Shown here piece after piece: positions 17,701 to 25,049 of a stretch of 56,827 bases of DNA. The DNA is from Acidobacteriota bacterium (GTDB lineage: Bacteria; Acidobacteriota; Blastocatellia; RBC074). Numbering within the stretch: position 1 is the first letter of the stretch; each line of letters opens with the position of its first letter. The stretch lies in NCBI GenBank assembly GCA_016789605.1, contig JAEUQO010000246.1, positions 1-56,827 of the forward strand, given 5' to 3'. The translations under genes were made by a program, and so were the position numbers. Below the pieces are notes generated by a model that saw only the letters and a program-made list of their open reading frames with translations, was not told where the DNA came from and did no database searches.

Positions 17701-18360
17701 TTAACTCCGTAATTCCTTGTTCTTGTTTTCGCGCAGGAAATCGTCGAGGGCGTCGCGCGTAAAGGTGTTCATGACCAGGGCGACCAGCAGGGCTTTTTTG
17801 TAATCGGTGTCCATGTCGTCGCGTTTCATCAACTGGTCAATGAAATTCGGGTCAATCTGTTGCGGCGAAATGGCGCTCATCTGGCGGGCGTATTTTTCCA
17901 GATCGTCGAGTTCAAAACGGGTGGCGCGCGCCAGCAATCGCATGCGCTGTCGCGTCAGGCGGCTGTTGATCAGTTGCAACGCCAGTTTCTGAATGTTGCT
18001 GTAAATCTGTTCCAGACGAATGGCGGGAGCTTCGCGGTCTTTGGCTTCATCGAGCGGTTGCATGAATTTCAGGCTGAGATTGCGAAACACGGTTGGCCAC
18101 GACAGCCCGACCAGCAAGGCAATCGGCCAGCTTTTGGCATCGGGCGCAAGCTGGATCACCAGCAAAAAGATGACGGCGGCAGCCAGAAAGTTAACCAGGA
18201 TGAGCATCCACGCGCCCCAGGTGCACAGCGCGCGCGGCGTTTCGGTGCGAAATTCGCCGATGATTTCGCTCAAAGCCCACAGCGCACCGACGCCACCCGA
18301 CAACAGGCACAACCACAGGCTGAGATTATGAAGCCAGGCTGACCAGGCAGAAGCATTCAT
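17701..18360 (-). CDS. Unknown three-helix membrane protein of the CHAT operon
   Basis: This 219-residue protein has hydrophobic segments at about residues 10-30, 48-70 and 76-96, followed by a roughly 120-residue charged, helical cytoplasmic part (for example [27 protein letters not shown]). I recognise no family. Its ATG overlaps the stop of the upstream winged-helix/TPR gene by four bases (ATGA), and the CHAT gene follows after eight bases, so the three proteins are made in a coupled way. In systems of this layout a membrane protein next to a caspase-like protease is a plausible effector or protease substrate; this is inference only. Confidence 0.8.
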   Translation of the reverse strand: MNASAWSAWLHNLSLWLCLLSGGVGALWALSEIIGEFRTETPRALCTWGAWMLILVNFLAAAVIFLLVIQLAPDAKSWPIALLVGLSWPTVFRNLSLKFMQPLDEAKDREAPAIRLEQIYSNIQKLALQLINSRLTRQRMRLLARATRFELDDLEKYARQMSAISPQQIDPNFIDQLMKRDDMDTDYKKALLVALVMNTFTRDALDDFLRENKNKELRS

Positions 18361-18842
18361 TTGGCGCCTCCTTCGGCAGTCAGTTCGCGCGCGATGGTCA
18401 GCGCTTGCTGGTAATACTCCAGCGCCTTTTCGAGGTCTCCTTTCTCTTTGGCGACATCGCCAAGTTTGTTGAGCAATTCGGCCTCTTGCCGACGCGGGTC
18501 AGGCGCTGCGGCAGGTGCGGCAGCGGCCTGTGGCAAGACTTGTTGAAAGGTCACGTCGTTGAGCAAGCGCACGACGTATTCGCCCGCCATCGTCAGCGAA
18601 AACAATTCGCCGCCATATTGTCCGGCGACGGTTTGCGTGGTGATCAAATTGGCGGTTTGCAATTCGCGCAACGGGCCGAGAATGTCTTCGGGAAATTTCA
18701 GCACGCGCACGGCGATTTCCAGCACCAGGCCCGGCCCTTTGTCTTTCAACGCCTGCAAGATACGCCGCTCCAAATCGGGTAAGCGTCGCGCAATTTCAGC
18801 CAATGCCGCCAACGAAGTTTGATCATATTGAGCCGCATTCAT
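18357..18842 (-). CDS. Winged-helix plus single-TPR protein, first gene of the CHAT operon
   Basis: This is a 161-residue protein. Residues about 10-90 read as a winged helix-turn-helix domain ([11 protein letters not shown], then [21 protein letters not shown], then a wing and the helix GEYVVRLL). An Ala/Pro linker follows, then a C-terminal TPR-like hairpin ([26 protein letters not shown]). It could be a transcriptional regulator of the operon or an adaptor that docks through its TPR onto the TPR end of the CHAT protein. Its stop overlaps the next start (ATGA). It is separated from the divergent ppc gene by 204 bases, where the operon promoter should lie. Confidence 0.8.
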   Translation of the reverse strand: MNAAQYDQTSLAALAEIARRLPDLERRILQALKDKGPGLVLEIAVRVLKFPEDILGPLRELQTANLITTQTVAGQYGGELFSLTMAGEYVVRLLNDVTFQQVLPQAAAAPAAAPDPRRQEAELLNKLGDVAKEKGDLEKALEYYQQALTIARELTAEGGAK

Positions 18843-19046
18843 ATTTGCCCGCCTTTCTGCTTGCGAAACCCGGCCCGCACTGGCGCGCGGGCAACGTGTA
18901 GAGATGATGAAGGGAAGCCTTGAACCGCCGCGATGATACTGTAGCGTCAGCGGCTAGCTCAAGATGGCCTTTCTGGCGCGTAAACTCGTCATCACAGATG
19001 ACGGTGCGCCGCCGTTGGCATATCATTCCAGCGCGGGAAAACACAT

Positions 19047-21947
19047 ATGAACAACAAACCAACTCTTTCGACGGCGGCCAAAGACGCGCCGCTGAGTGCA
19101 GACATTCATCGTTTGGGCGATTTGCTGGGAGCAACGTTACAACGGCTGGGCGGCAAGAAGCTGTTCGAGACAGAAGAGCGTGTGCGCGCTTTGTGCAAAC
19201 GCTTGCGCACGGCACATTCCGCCGCTGACGAGCGCGAATTGAAGCGGCTGTTGCACGGGCTGAGCCTGGCTGACGCCATCGGCGTCTTGCGCGCGTTTTC
19301 GGTCTACTTCCAACTGGTCAACATCGCCGAACAGCATCATCGCATTCGGCGCAAACGCTATTACGAATTGCATTCGCCCGATCAGCCGCAACGCGGTTCG
19401 CTGGCTGATACCTTGCGACAGATCACGGCGGAAAATGCTGCGCTGGGCGACGCCGAATTGCGCAAACGGTTGCAGCGTGTGGTTGACCGGTTGGAAATTC
19501 GTCCGGTGATGACGGCGCATCCGACCGAAGCCGCCCGCCGCACGTTGCTCGATAAACAACGGCGCGTGGCCGACTTGCTTTCGGCCTTTGACGAAGAGCA
19601 GTTGCCCGCGCGGCGGCGTGAAGCGTTGCAGGCGCAATTGGCCGCCGAAGTCGAATCTATCTGGCAAACCGACGAAGTGCGACACACGCAACCGACGGTG
19701 CTGGATGAGGTAAACAACCTGCTGTATTACTTCGACGCGACGTTGTTTGACGCCGTGCCGACGTTGTTTGACGAATTGGAAATGCAGTTGGCGACATATG
19801 CGCCGGGCGTGAAATTGCGCGATGGCGCTGCGCCGCTGCATTTTGGTTCGTGGGTGGGCGGCGACCGCGACGGCAATCCGTTTGTCACGCCGGAAGTCAC
19901 CTGGCGCACGTTGCAATTGCAACAGCGGTTGGTTTTGCGCAAATACCGCGACACGGTGGCTGATCTGGCGCGCCGGTTGAGCGAATCGTCGCGCTTTGCG
20001 GCGGCAACAGAAGAGCTGCAAGCTTCTATCGAACACGACGCCAAGGAAATGCCCGACACGGCCGTCAATGTCTTTCGGCGCAATGCCGAAGAACCTTACC
20101 GCCAAAAACTCTCGTTCATCTATCGGCGCTTGGAAAACACGTTGGCGCGCAACAGCGAGTTGGCCGACGCGTTGTTGATCGAATCGCGCAATGCGCTGAT
20201 TTCCATCCGACCAGCGTTGCCGATTTTTGCGGCGATCACCAAATCTGAAAGCCTGCACGCGCGCGTGTATCGCACGGGGCGTGAACTGTGGGAAGACTTG
20301 CGGTTGGTGCGCGACAGTTTGCGCGTGGGCAAAGCCGAACTGGCTGCGCGGTCGGTTGACCGGTTGATGCGTCAGGTGGCGACGTTTGGATTGCATCTGG
20401 CGACGCTCGATTTGCGCCAACACAGCGAACGTCACACGGCAGCGTTGCTCGAAATCACGCGCAACCTCGGATTGTCGCGCGATTACGGCCAGATGAACGA
20501 AGACGAACGCGTTGCCTGGTTGACCGAAGAGCTGGCGACTCCGCGTCCGCTGGTGGCGACCGATGCGCATTACAGCGCCGACACGACCGAAACATTGAAC
20601 GTCTTTCGCGTGACGCGCCGCGCACTCGAAGAAATCAACGCCGAAGCAATTCGCACGTATATCGTCAGCATGACGCGTGACGTCAGCGATCTGCTGGCGG
20701 TGCTCGTGCTGGCCAAACAGGCGGGCGTAACGCAATTGGCGGTGACGCCGCTGTTTGAAACGATTGATGATTTGCGCCGCGCGCCTGACGTGATGACGCG
20801 TCTGTTTGAAAATCCGGTCTATCGTCGTTTGTTGGCTGAACAGGACAATTTGCAGGAAGTGATGATCGGATATTCCGACAGCAGCAAAGACGGCGGCATC
20901 CTGACCTCGAGTTGGGAGCTTTACAAAGCGCAGGAGAAATTGTGGGAAGTCGCCCGCGCGCACGGCGTCGAATTGCGACTCTTTCACGGGCGCGGCGGCA
21001 CGGTCGGGCGCGGCGGCGGCCCCAGCCACGAAGCCATTCTCGCGCAACCGCCCGACACCGTCGCCGGTCGCATCAAGATTACCGAACAGGGCGAAGTCGT
21101 TTCGTCAAAATACAGTTTGCCTGACATTGCCTTGCGCAGTTTGGAACTGACTACTGCGGCTGTCATTGCCGCCAGTTTGCCGCGCCGCGAACAACAGGCG
21201 GCGCAATTGCCCGTGTGGAAAGCGGCGATGGAAGAAATTTCGGCTGCGGCGTTTCAGGCGTATCGCGGCACTGTGCGCGAAACTGAGGGCTTTTACGATT
21301 ATTTCGTCCAGGCGACGCCGGTCGAAGAGTTACAACACCTGCGCATTGGTTCGCGGCCCGCCAAACGCAAACAAGGTTCGCGCAGTCTGGACGATTTGCG
21401 CGCGATTCCCTGGGTTTTTGGCTGGACGCAGAGCCGCCATTTGCTGCCCGGCTGGCTGGCGGTGGGCACGTCGTTGTCAGAATTTATTGCGCAAAGCCCG
21501 CGCAAGCATTTGCAACTCTTGCGCGAAATGTATGAACACTGGCCTGCCTTTCACAGCGTTGTTTCGAATATCGAAATGACTTTGGCCAAAGCCGATTTTC
21601 AGATTGCACGGCAATACGCCGAACGGACTCCGGATCGCAAACTCGGCCAGCGCATTTTCAAATTGCTCGAAGAGGAATACGAACGCACCTGCCGTGTTGT
21701 GTTGCAGATCACCGGCGAAAAACGATTGCTGGACAACGCACCGGTGTTGCAACGCTCGATCACGGTGCGCAATCCATACGTTGATCCGATGAGCTATCTG
21801 CAAATCGAATTGCTGGCGCGCAAACGCACCGATGAAAGCAGTGGCAAATCAGTCCGCGAACGCGAACCGGGCGAGCGCGAAAAACTGCTGTACGCCATTT
21901 TGCTGACAATCAATGGCATTGCCGCGGGCATGCGCAATACAGGCTAG
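19047..21947 (+). CDS. ppc: Phosphoenolpyruvate carboxylase
   Basis: This 966-residue protein has full bacterial PEPC length and carboxylates PEP with bicarbonate to oxaloacetate, an anaplerotic reaction. The signatures are VMTAHPTEA (catalytic His158), SWVGGDRDGNPFVT, GYSDSSKDGG and FHGRGGTVGRGGGP (catalytic loop), plus the conserved C-terminus MRNTG. The ATG at 19047 has a GGGAA sequence ahead. It is a single gene, divergent from the CHAT operon. The arsN2-type gene converges on it with only ten bases between their stops. Confidence 0.97.
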   Translation: MNNKPTLSTAAKDAPLSADIHRLGDLLGATLQRLGGKKLFETEERVRALCKRLRTAHSAADERELKRLLHGLSLADAIGVLRAFSVYFQLVNIAEQHHRIRRKRYYELHSPDQPQRGSLADTLRQITAENAALGDAELRKRLQRVVDRLEIRPVMTAHPTEAARRTLLDKQRRVADLLSAFDEEQLPARRREALQAQLAAEVESIWQTDEVRHTQPTVLDEVNNLLYYFDATLFDAVPTLFDELEMQLATYAPGVKLRDGAAPLHFGSWVGGDRDGNPFVTPEVTWRTLQLQQRLVLRKYRDTVADLARRLSESSRFAAATEELQASIEHDAKEMPDTAVNVFRRNAEEPYRQKLSFIYRRLENTLARNSELADALLIESRNALISIRPALPIFAAITKSESLHARVYRTGRELWEDLRLVRDSLRVGKAELAARSVDRLMRQVATFGLHLATLDLRQHSERHTAALLEITRNLGLSRDYGQMNEDERVAWLTEELATPRPLVATDAHYSADTTETLNVFRVTRRALEEINAEAIRTYIVSMTRDVSDLLAVLVLAKQAGVTQLAVTPLFETIDDLRRAPDVMTRLFENPVYRRLLAEQDNLQEVMIGYSDSSKDGGILTSSWELYKAQEKLWEVARAHGVELRLFHGRGGTVGRGGGPSHEAILAQPPDTVAGRIKITEQGEVVSSKYSLPDIALRSLELTTAAVIAASLPRREQQAAQLPVWKAAMEEISAAAFQAYRGTVRETEGFYDYFVQATPVEELQHLRIGSRPAKRKQGSRSLDDLRAIPWVFGWTQSRHLLPGWLAVGTSLSEFIAQSPRKHLQLLREMYEHWPAFHSVVSNIEMTLAKADFQIARQYAERTPDRKLGQRIFKLLEEEYERTCRVVLQITGEKRLLDNAPVLQRSITVRNPYVDPMSYLQIELLARKRTDESSGKSVREREPGEREKLLYAILLTINGIAAGMRNTG

Positions 21948-21957
21948 GGAACTGCGC

Positions 21958-22416
21958 TCACGATTGCGCGATGGGCAAACACAGGCAAACGGCAGACGAA
22001 CAGCGCGGCAGGCACCATTCAGATGAAGCGTTGAACGCCGCATCGAACTGTTGTCGCGCCGCCAGCGCAAAGCCGAATTCTCGCGCAAAGAATTCGGCGG
22101 CGGTGTTGGTCAGCAACACGATTTTTTGCACGCCTGCGGCTTTGGCTTCGGTCAGCAACTGTTCGGTCAAGGCGCGGCCTAGCCCTTTGCCTTGCCATTC
22201 CGGCGCGACCGCCAGCGAACGCAACAACGACGTTTCGCCATAACGCTCTTCGCCGATACAGCCCACGATTTGTGTTTCCGCACGCGCGACAAAAAAGTGG
22301 CCGAAATGCTCGGCCACTCCTTCGGTGGGCAGATTGACTCGTTGCAGCAACTGCAACACAGAGGTCAAATCCTGCGCTTGGGCGCGTTTGATTTCGGTCA
22401 ACGATGCCGCGCTCAT
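21958..22416 (-). CDS. arsN2: GNAT acetyltransferase of the ArsN2 type
   Basis: This 152-residue GNAT fold protein has the acetyl-CoA loop (PEWQGKGLGRAL) and the ending typical of arsenic-linked ArsN2 proteins (AEFFAREFGF, then SSEWCLPRCSSAVC). Characterised relatives acetylate the glutamate-like arsenic antibiotic arsinothricin or related compounds; the substrate here is inferred. Its ATG overlaps the stop of arsI by four bases (ATGA), so it is the second gene of a two-gene arsenic operon facing arsR. The Cys-rich C-terminus (CLPRC, AVCLC) is notable. Confidence 0.75.
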   Translation of the reverse strand: MSAASLTEIKRAQAQDLTSVLQLLQRVNLPTEGVAEHFGHFFVARAETQIVGCIGEERYGETSLLRSLAVAPEWQGKGLGRALTEQLLTEAKAAGVQKIVLLTNTAAEFFAREFGFALAARQQFDAAFNASSEWCLPRCSSAVCLCLPIAQS

Positions 22417-22868
22417 TTACCGACTCCGATTTGCACCATTTCCGGTTGTGCTGTGACGCAACAAGCCGACGCTTGCGCGTTGGCGACTTCGGGCAGATGG
22501 TCTTCCAGCACGACAAACACTTCCCAGCGGTATCCGTTCGGGTCTACCACCCAGACTTTGTCTTGGATGGCGTAACAACAATTGGTTTCGCGTTCTTCCA
22601 GCGCAATGGTCAGGCCGCGCTGTTGCAACCGCTCTTTCATTTCCAACACGGTTGCGGTGCTGCCGACTTGAATGCCCAGATGGTTAATGCCGCCTGCTTC
22701 TTTTACCGGGCGTTCATTGAGCGTCAGGTTGACGGGCGGTTCTGCCAGGTCGAATTTTGCGTAGCCAGTACGCAACTTGACCGGTTCTGTCCCCCACAGC
22801 GCGCGGTAAAATGCCAGTGATTCAGTCAAATTGTTTACGTTCAGTGCCAGATGTAGCTTCGGTTGCAT
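22413..22868 (-). CDS. arsI: ArsI/CadI-family C-As lyase (VOC fold)
   Basis: This 151-residue protein has the vicinal-oxygen-chelate fold. The residues known to matter in ArsI are all in place: His6, His63 and Glu116 as Fe(II) ligands, and the vicinal Cys97-Cys98 (ETNCCYA) that binds trivalent organoarsenicals. The block QDKVWVVDPNGYRWEVF is diagnostic. ArsI cleaves the carbon-arsenic bond of methylarsenite and trivalent aromatic arsenicals. The ATG at 22868 is chosen because AAGGAGG lies eight bases before it; the frame stays open further upstream but would cross the operator dyad. A second Cys pair (SACCVT) lies in the C-terminal tail. It forms an operon with arsN2. Confidence 0.87.
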   Translation of the reverse strand: MQPKLHLALNVNNLTESLAFYRALWGTEPVKLRTGYAKFDLAEPPVNLTLNERPVKEAGGINHLGIQVGSTATVLEMKERLQQRGLTIALEERETNCCYAIQDKVWVVDPNGYRWEVFVVLEDHLPEVANAQASACCVTAQPEMVQIGVGK

Positions 22869-22932
22869 CGTCGTTCCTCCTTCAAATCTCTTTTCAAACT
22901 GTTGAATGGTCTTGCCCGGAGTCGCGCTCACA

Positions 22933-22964
22933 GGTATAAACTGCATACGCTTGTCCGTATGCAG
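22933..22964 (-). promoter_or_regulatory. Operator-like dyad and -10 of the arsI-arsN2 operon
   Basis: CTGCATACG (22941-22949) and CGTATGCAG (22956-22964) form a perfect 9-base inverted repeat with a 6-base spacer. A third half-site, GCATACG, lies at 22971-22977. On the minus strand a -10-like TATACC (22933-22938) directly follows, so a bound repressor would cover the -35 region. The divergent ArsR is the obvious ligand. Confidence 0.6.
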
Positions 22965-22985
22965 TGCGGAGCATACGCTTGGTTT

Positions 22986-23036
22986 CTATATTCGTCAAGG
23001 CATATATAGTCTATCAGGCATTTTTTTGGCTATAAT
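22986..23036 (+). promoter_or_regulatory. arsR promoter with AT-rich dyad
   Basis: TATAAT (23031-23036) is a perfect -10, only eight bases before the arsR ATG, which implies a very short or absent 5' leader. CTATAT (22986-22991) and ATATAG (23004-23009) form a dyad across the -35 position, where no good hexamer is seen. It is a possible autoregulatory site. Confidence 0.45.
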
Positions 23037-23044
23037 CCCAAGGC

Positions 23045-23488
23045 ATGAGCGAAAAGACGGAAAAACAAACGAATAAGGCGAAAGAGAAACAATGGCTGCC
23101 GCAAATGGCCAGTTTGCTCAAAGCCTGTGCTGACCAGACGCGTTTGCGTCTGCTGAACCTGATGGCGCAGGAAGGCGAAGTTTGCGTCTGTCATCTGGTC
23201 GATGTGCTGGGGACAAATCAGCCCAAGGTTTCGCGGCATCTGGCGTATTTGAAGCGTGCCGGATTGGTCAATGACCGCAAGGATGGGTTGTGGGTGCATT
23301 ACCGATTGGCTGAATCACTGTCAGCGCACGCGGCCCGTCTGTTGGAATGCCTGAATTCCTGTTGTGCCGAAGCGCCAGAGCTGCAGCACGACGTCGCTTC
23401 GTTGCGTGTTGTACGTGCGGCTCAGCCTATTGTGCGTTTGACGCGCCGCAACCAGACGGAGCCTGTCACGAAACCCCAGACTTCTTAA
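23045..23488 (+). CDS. arsR: ArsR-family arsenic-responsive repressor
   Basis: This 147-residue protein has a winged-helix ArsR/SmtB fold. The metal-sensing motif EVCVCHL places Cys47 and Cys49 at the start of the DNA-recognition region (the classic ELCVCDL position), followed by NQPKVSRHLAYLKRAGLV. A further Cys cluster (Cys102, Cys106, Cys107 in ECLNSCC) could supply extra As(III) ligands. It is divergent from arsI-arsN2, with the dyads described above in the 176-base gap. The first 15 residues are Lys/Glu-rich. Repression lifted by trivalent arsenic is the expected behaviour for this family. Confidence 0.92.
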   Translation: MSEKTEKQTNKAKEKQWLPQMASLLKACADQTRLRLLNLMAQEGEVCVCHLVDVLGTNQPKVSRHLAYLKRAGLVNDRKDGLWVHYRLAESLSAHAARLLECLNSCCAEAPELQHDVASLRVVRAAQPIVRLTRRNQTEPVTKPQTS

Positions 23489-23644
23489 AACCGCTTCTTG
23501 AGTGTTGAGAGTGTTGACCTGCCAGAGATCGCTGGCCTGAAATTGCTTGCCTGCTCGCCTCCGCCAATTTGTGGAAATGAGTCACTGACACCGCACTTAT
23601 TCTAGTGTGGCTAACAAACCCGCCGTAGCCATAAAGGAGGCGGT

Positions 23645-24091
23645 ATGTACAAAAGACTCTCATCGTTGATGGTTCCCGTTTACAAACTGTTGGGCATCAT
23701 TGTGCCCTTGCTGATGCTGGCGGATTGGATAAGGCGAGAAGAGTACGATGTTTCGGTGTTGCTCTTTGTCGCGCTGTGGGCCAGCGTTTGGAACCTGTTT
23801 GCCTTTCGTTTGAAGAATGTTTGTCTGGAAGGCGACCGGTTGCGCATTTACGATTTTTGGCAGGAAGTGACGATTCCGGTTTCCGAGATTGAAAATGTAG
23901 AGAACACCGGATGGTGGCGGGGCAATCCGCGTCGGATCATTCTGAAGTTGCGGCGCGCGACGGTGTTTGGCAACAAGATCGCGTTTGTGCCGGCCGGGCT
24001 TGGGTTCGCCAATGAGACGATCACAAAGGAATTGCGCAACCTGATTGCACAGGCGCGCTTGGTGCGCAAATCTCCTTGGTTGCGGAAGTAA
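23645..24091 (+). CDS. Small membrane protein with PH-like C-terminal domain, unknown role
   Basis: This 148-residue protein has two membrane helices (about residues 10-27 and 37-53) followed by a beta-rich soluble part (VCLEGDRLRIYDFWQEVTIP, then VSEIENVE) that resembles bacterial pleckstrin-homology-like domains of uncharacterised membrane proteins. The start is certain: AAAGGAGG lies four bases before the ATG. It is a single gene between arsR and a structured intergenic region. No specific function can be assigned. Confidence 0.8.
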   Translation: MYKRLSSLMVPVYKLLGIIVPLLMLADWIRREEYDVSVLLFVALWASVWNLFAFRLKNVCLEGDRLRIYDFWQEVTIPVSEIENVENTGWWRGNPRRIILKLRRATVFGNKIAFVPAGLGFANETITKELRNLIAQARLVRKSPWLRK

Positions 24092-24110
24092 TCGATCTTA
24101 AACGGATTTT

Positions 24111-24150
24111 GCGCAAAAAAAGGGGGCTGTAACCGATGAGGTTACAGCCC
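24111..24150 (-). terminator. Intrinsic terminator reading leftward
   Basis: GGGCTGTAACC (24124-24134) pairs perfectly with 24140-24150 around a 5-base loop. On the minus strand the stem is followed by CCTTTTTTTGCG, a textbook U-run; on the plus strand there is no T-run. It therefore ends a minus-strand transcript, although no convincing minus-strand gene is seen just upstream. Confidence 0.65.
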
Positions 24151-24211
24151 TTCGACCATAGCAGAGAGATGATGAAACCAGCGTTCAACACGCTAAGGAG
24201 GACGAAGTAAA

Positions 24212-24259
24212 ATGAATCCCAGCAAATCTATCGGCGCGGCTCTGACGGCCACTTCGTAA
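24212..24259 (+). CDS. Possible 15-residue small ORF / leader peptide
   Basis: MNPSKSIGAALTATS, stop TAA at 24257-24259. An excellent AAGGAGG (24195-24201) lies ten bases before the ATG, better than for most genes here. The ribosome binding site could pair with CCTCCTT at 24293-24299, which would hide it. No relative is known to me, and it may simply be part of the structured RNA read on the other strand. Confidence 0.25.
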   Translation: MNPSKSIGAALTATS

Positions 24260-24648
24260 GCCAATTTCTCTCTGATGAATTGGTCTTACGTCCCTCCTTC
24301 TCCTGCACTTTTTGCGCACGCCAGCTAAGGAAATCAATCTTCGGCAACTCATCCTAGCGTCGTCTTGTTTCGACCAGCGCAAAAGCACGAGTGGATTATC
24401 CGGGTCGGCCTGCCATCTGTCCAACTCATTGTTGTAATCCACACGATTAGATTGGTTAATGTGGGGGTACGGTCGAAAACTGCACCGCAACACAACACGC
24501 GCCGCAAATTCAGGTCATTTACGCAAAGATTATTTCTCGCCTTACTTGCTCATCTTTCACCGGCCAAGCTAGTCTTACACACTCGCTCGCAGCGCACGGC
24601 CTTTCGTGCAAACAAACCAACAACACGCAATTTTGACGGGAGAGTGAA

Positions 24649-25026
24649 ATGCCGATCACGATCGCAGGCTTTCATCACGCCGGATTTCTGGTTACGGACG
24701 TCGAGCGCGCCTCAGCGTTTTACGAAAATGTGCTGGGCTTACAGGCGCTGCCGCGCCCGGATTTTGGTTTTGCCGGGCGTTGGTATGATCTGGGCAATGG
24801 CCAGCAATTGCATTTGATGAGCGTGGCTGAAATGCCCGGACACGCCGAACCGCCGCGCCACGACCGACACATCGCGCTGGATGTGCCTGATGCGGTCGCA
24901 ACCGAAGAGCAATTGCGCGCCCTGGGAATCGAAGTTACTTATGGCAGCGGGCGCGCTGGCAATCCGCAATTGTTCATTCGTGATCCAGATGGCAACACGA
25001 TTGAGCTTCGTCAAGGAATCCGCTAA
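24649..25026 (+). CDS. VOC-family (glyoxalase/dioxygenase-like) protein
   Basis: This 125-residue protein has two beta-alpha-beta-beta-beta modules of the vicinal oxygen chelate superfamily. Visible landmarks are the N-terminal [18 protein letters not shown] (a His metal ligand at position 9 or 10), the mid-protein [10 protein letters not shown] (second His) and the C-terminal [11 protein letters not shown] (Glu ligand). Members are lyases, dioxygenases or resistance proteins; the reaction is not predictable. GGGAGAG lies before the ATG. The flavin oxidoreductase gene follows after 23 bases, so the two probably share a transcript and perhaps a substrate. Confidence 0.87.
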   Translation: MPITIAGFHHAGFLVTDVERASAFYENVLGLQALPRPDFGFAGRWYDLGNGQQLHLMSVAEMPGHAEPPRHDRHIALDVPDAVATEEQLRALGIEVTYGSGRAGNPQLFIRDPDGNTIELRQGIR

Positions 25027-25049
25027 CGACAGATCATAGAAAGAGACGC

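Larger units (their letters stand above)
24111..24300 (-). ncRNA. Candidate structured small RNA
   Basis: Read leftward from 24300, the sequence folds into a closing stem (AAGGAGG with CCTCCTT, 24293-24299 / 24195-24201, extended by ACG/CGT). A 12-pair hairpin with one bulge lies inside it (24278-24290 / 24255-24266), then a small hairpin AGCGT-GTTGA-ACGCT (24181-24195), then the U-run terminator. This is the layout of a bacterial small RNA. No known family is recognised and no clear promoter was found. A plus-strand leader with a hidden ribosome binding site is the alternative. Confidence 0.35.
24092..24648. other. 557-base intergenic region with structured RNA potential
   Basis: The region contains a strong hairpin at 24124-24150, a set of further pairings at 24186-24300, and two short frames: Met-Met-Lys-Pro from 24170, and a 15-codon frame at 24212 preceded by AAGGAGG. 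From 24300 to 24648 I see no supported gene. Open frames on both strands there lack ribosome binding sites and recognisable motifs. Confidence 0.5.

Noticed and set aside
19137..21047. Long open frame of 636 codons on the minus strand
   Set aside because: It lies entirely antisense to ppc, whose catalytic motifs are intact. The antisense translation is Arg/Gln/Phe-rich without any domain, as expected from high-GC mirror frames.
22869..22946. Longer N-terminus for ArsI
   Set aside because: It would read almost into the operator dyad and lacks a ribosome binding site; the ATG at 22868 has AAGGAGG and matches the start of known ArsI proteins.
24185..24493. Minus-strand open frame of 102 codons (GTG start)
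   Set aside because: It ends close to a minus-strand terminator, which is suggestive, but there is no ribosome binding site and the translation shows no family; a structured RNA fits better.
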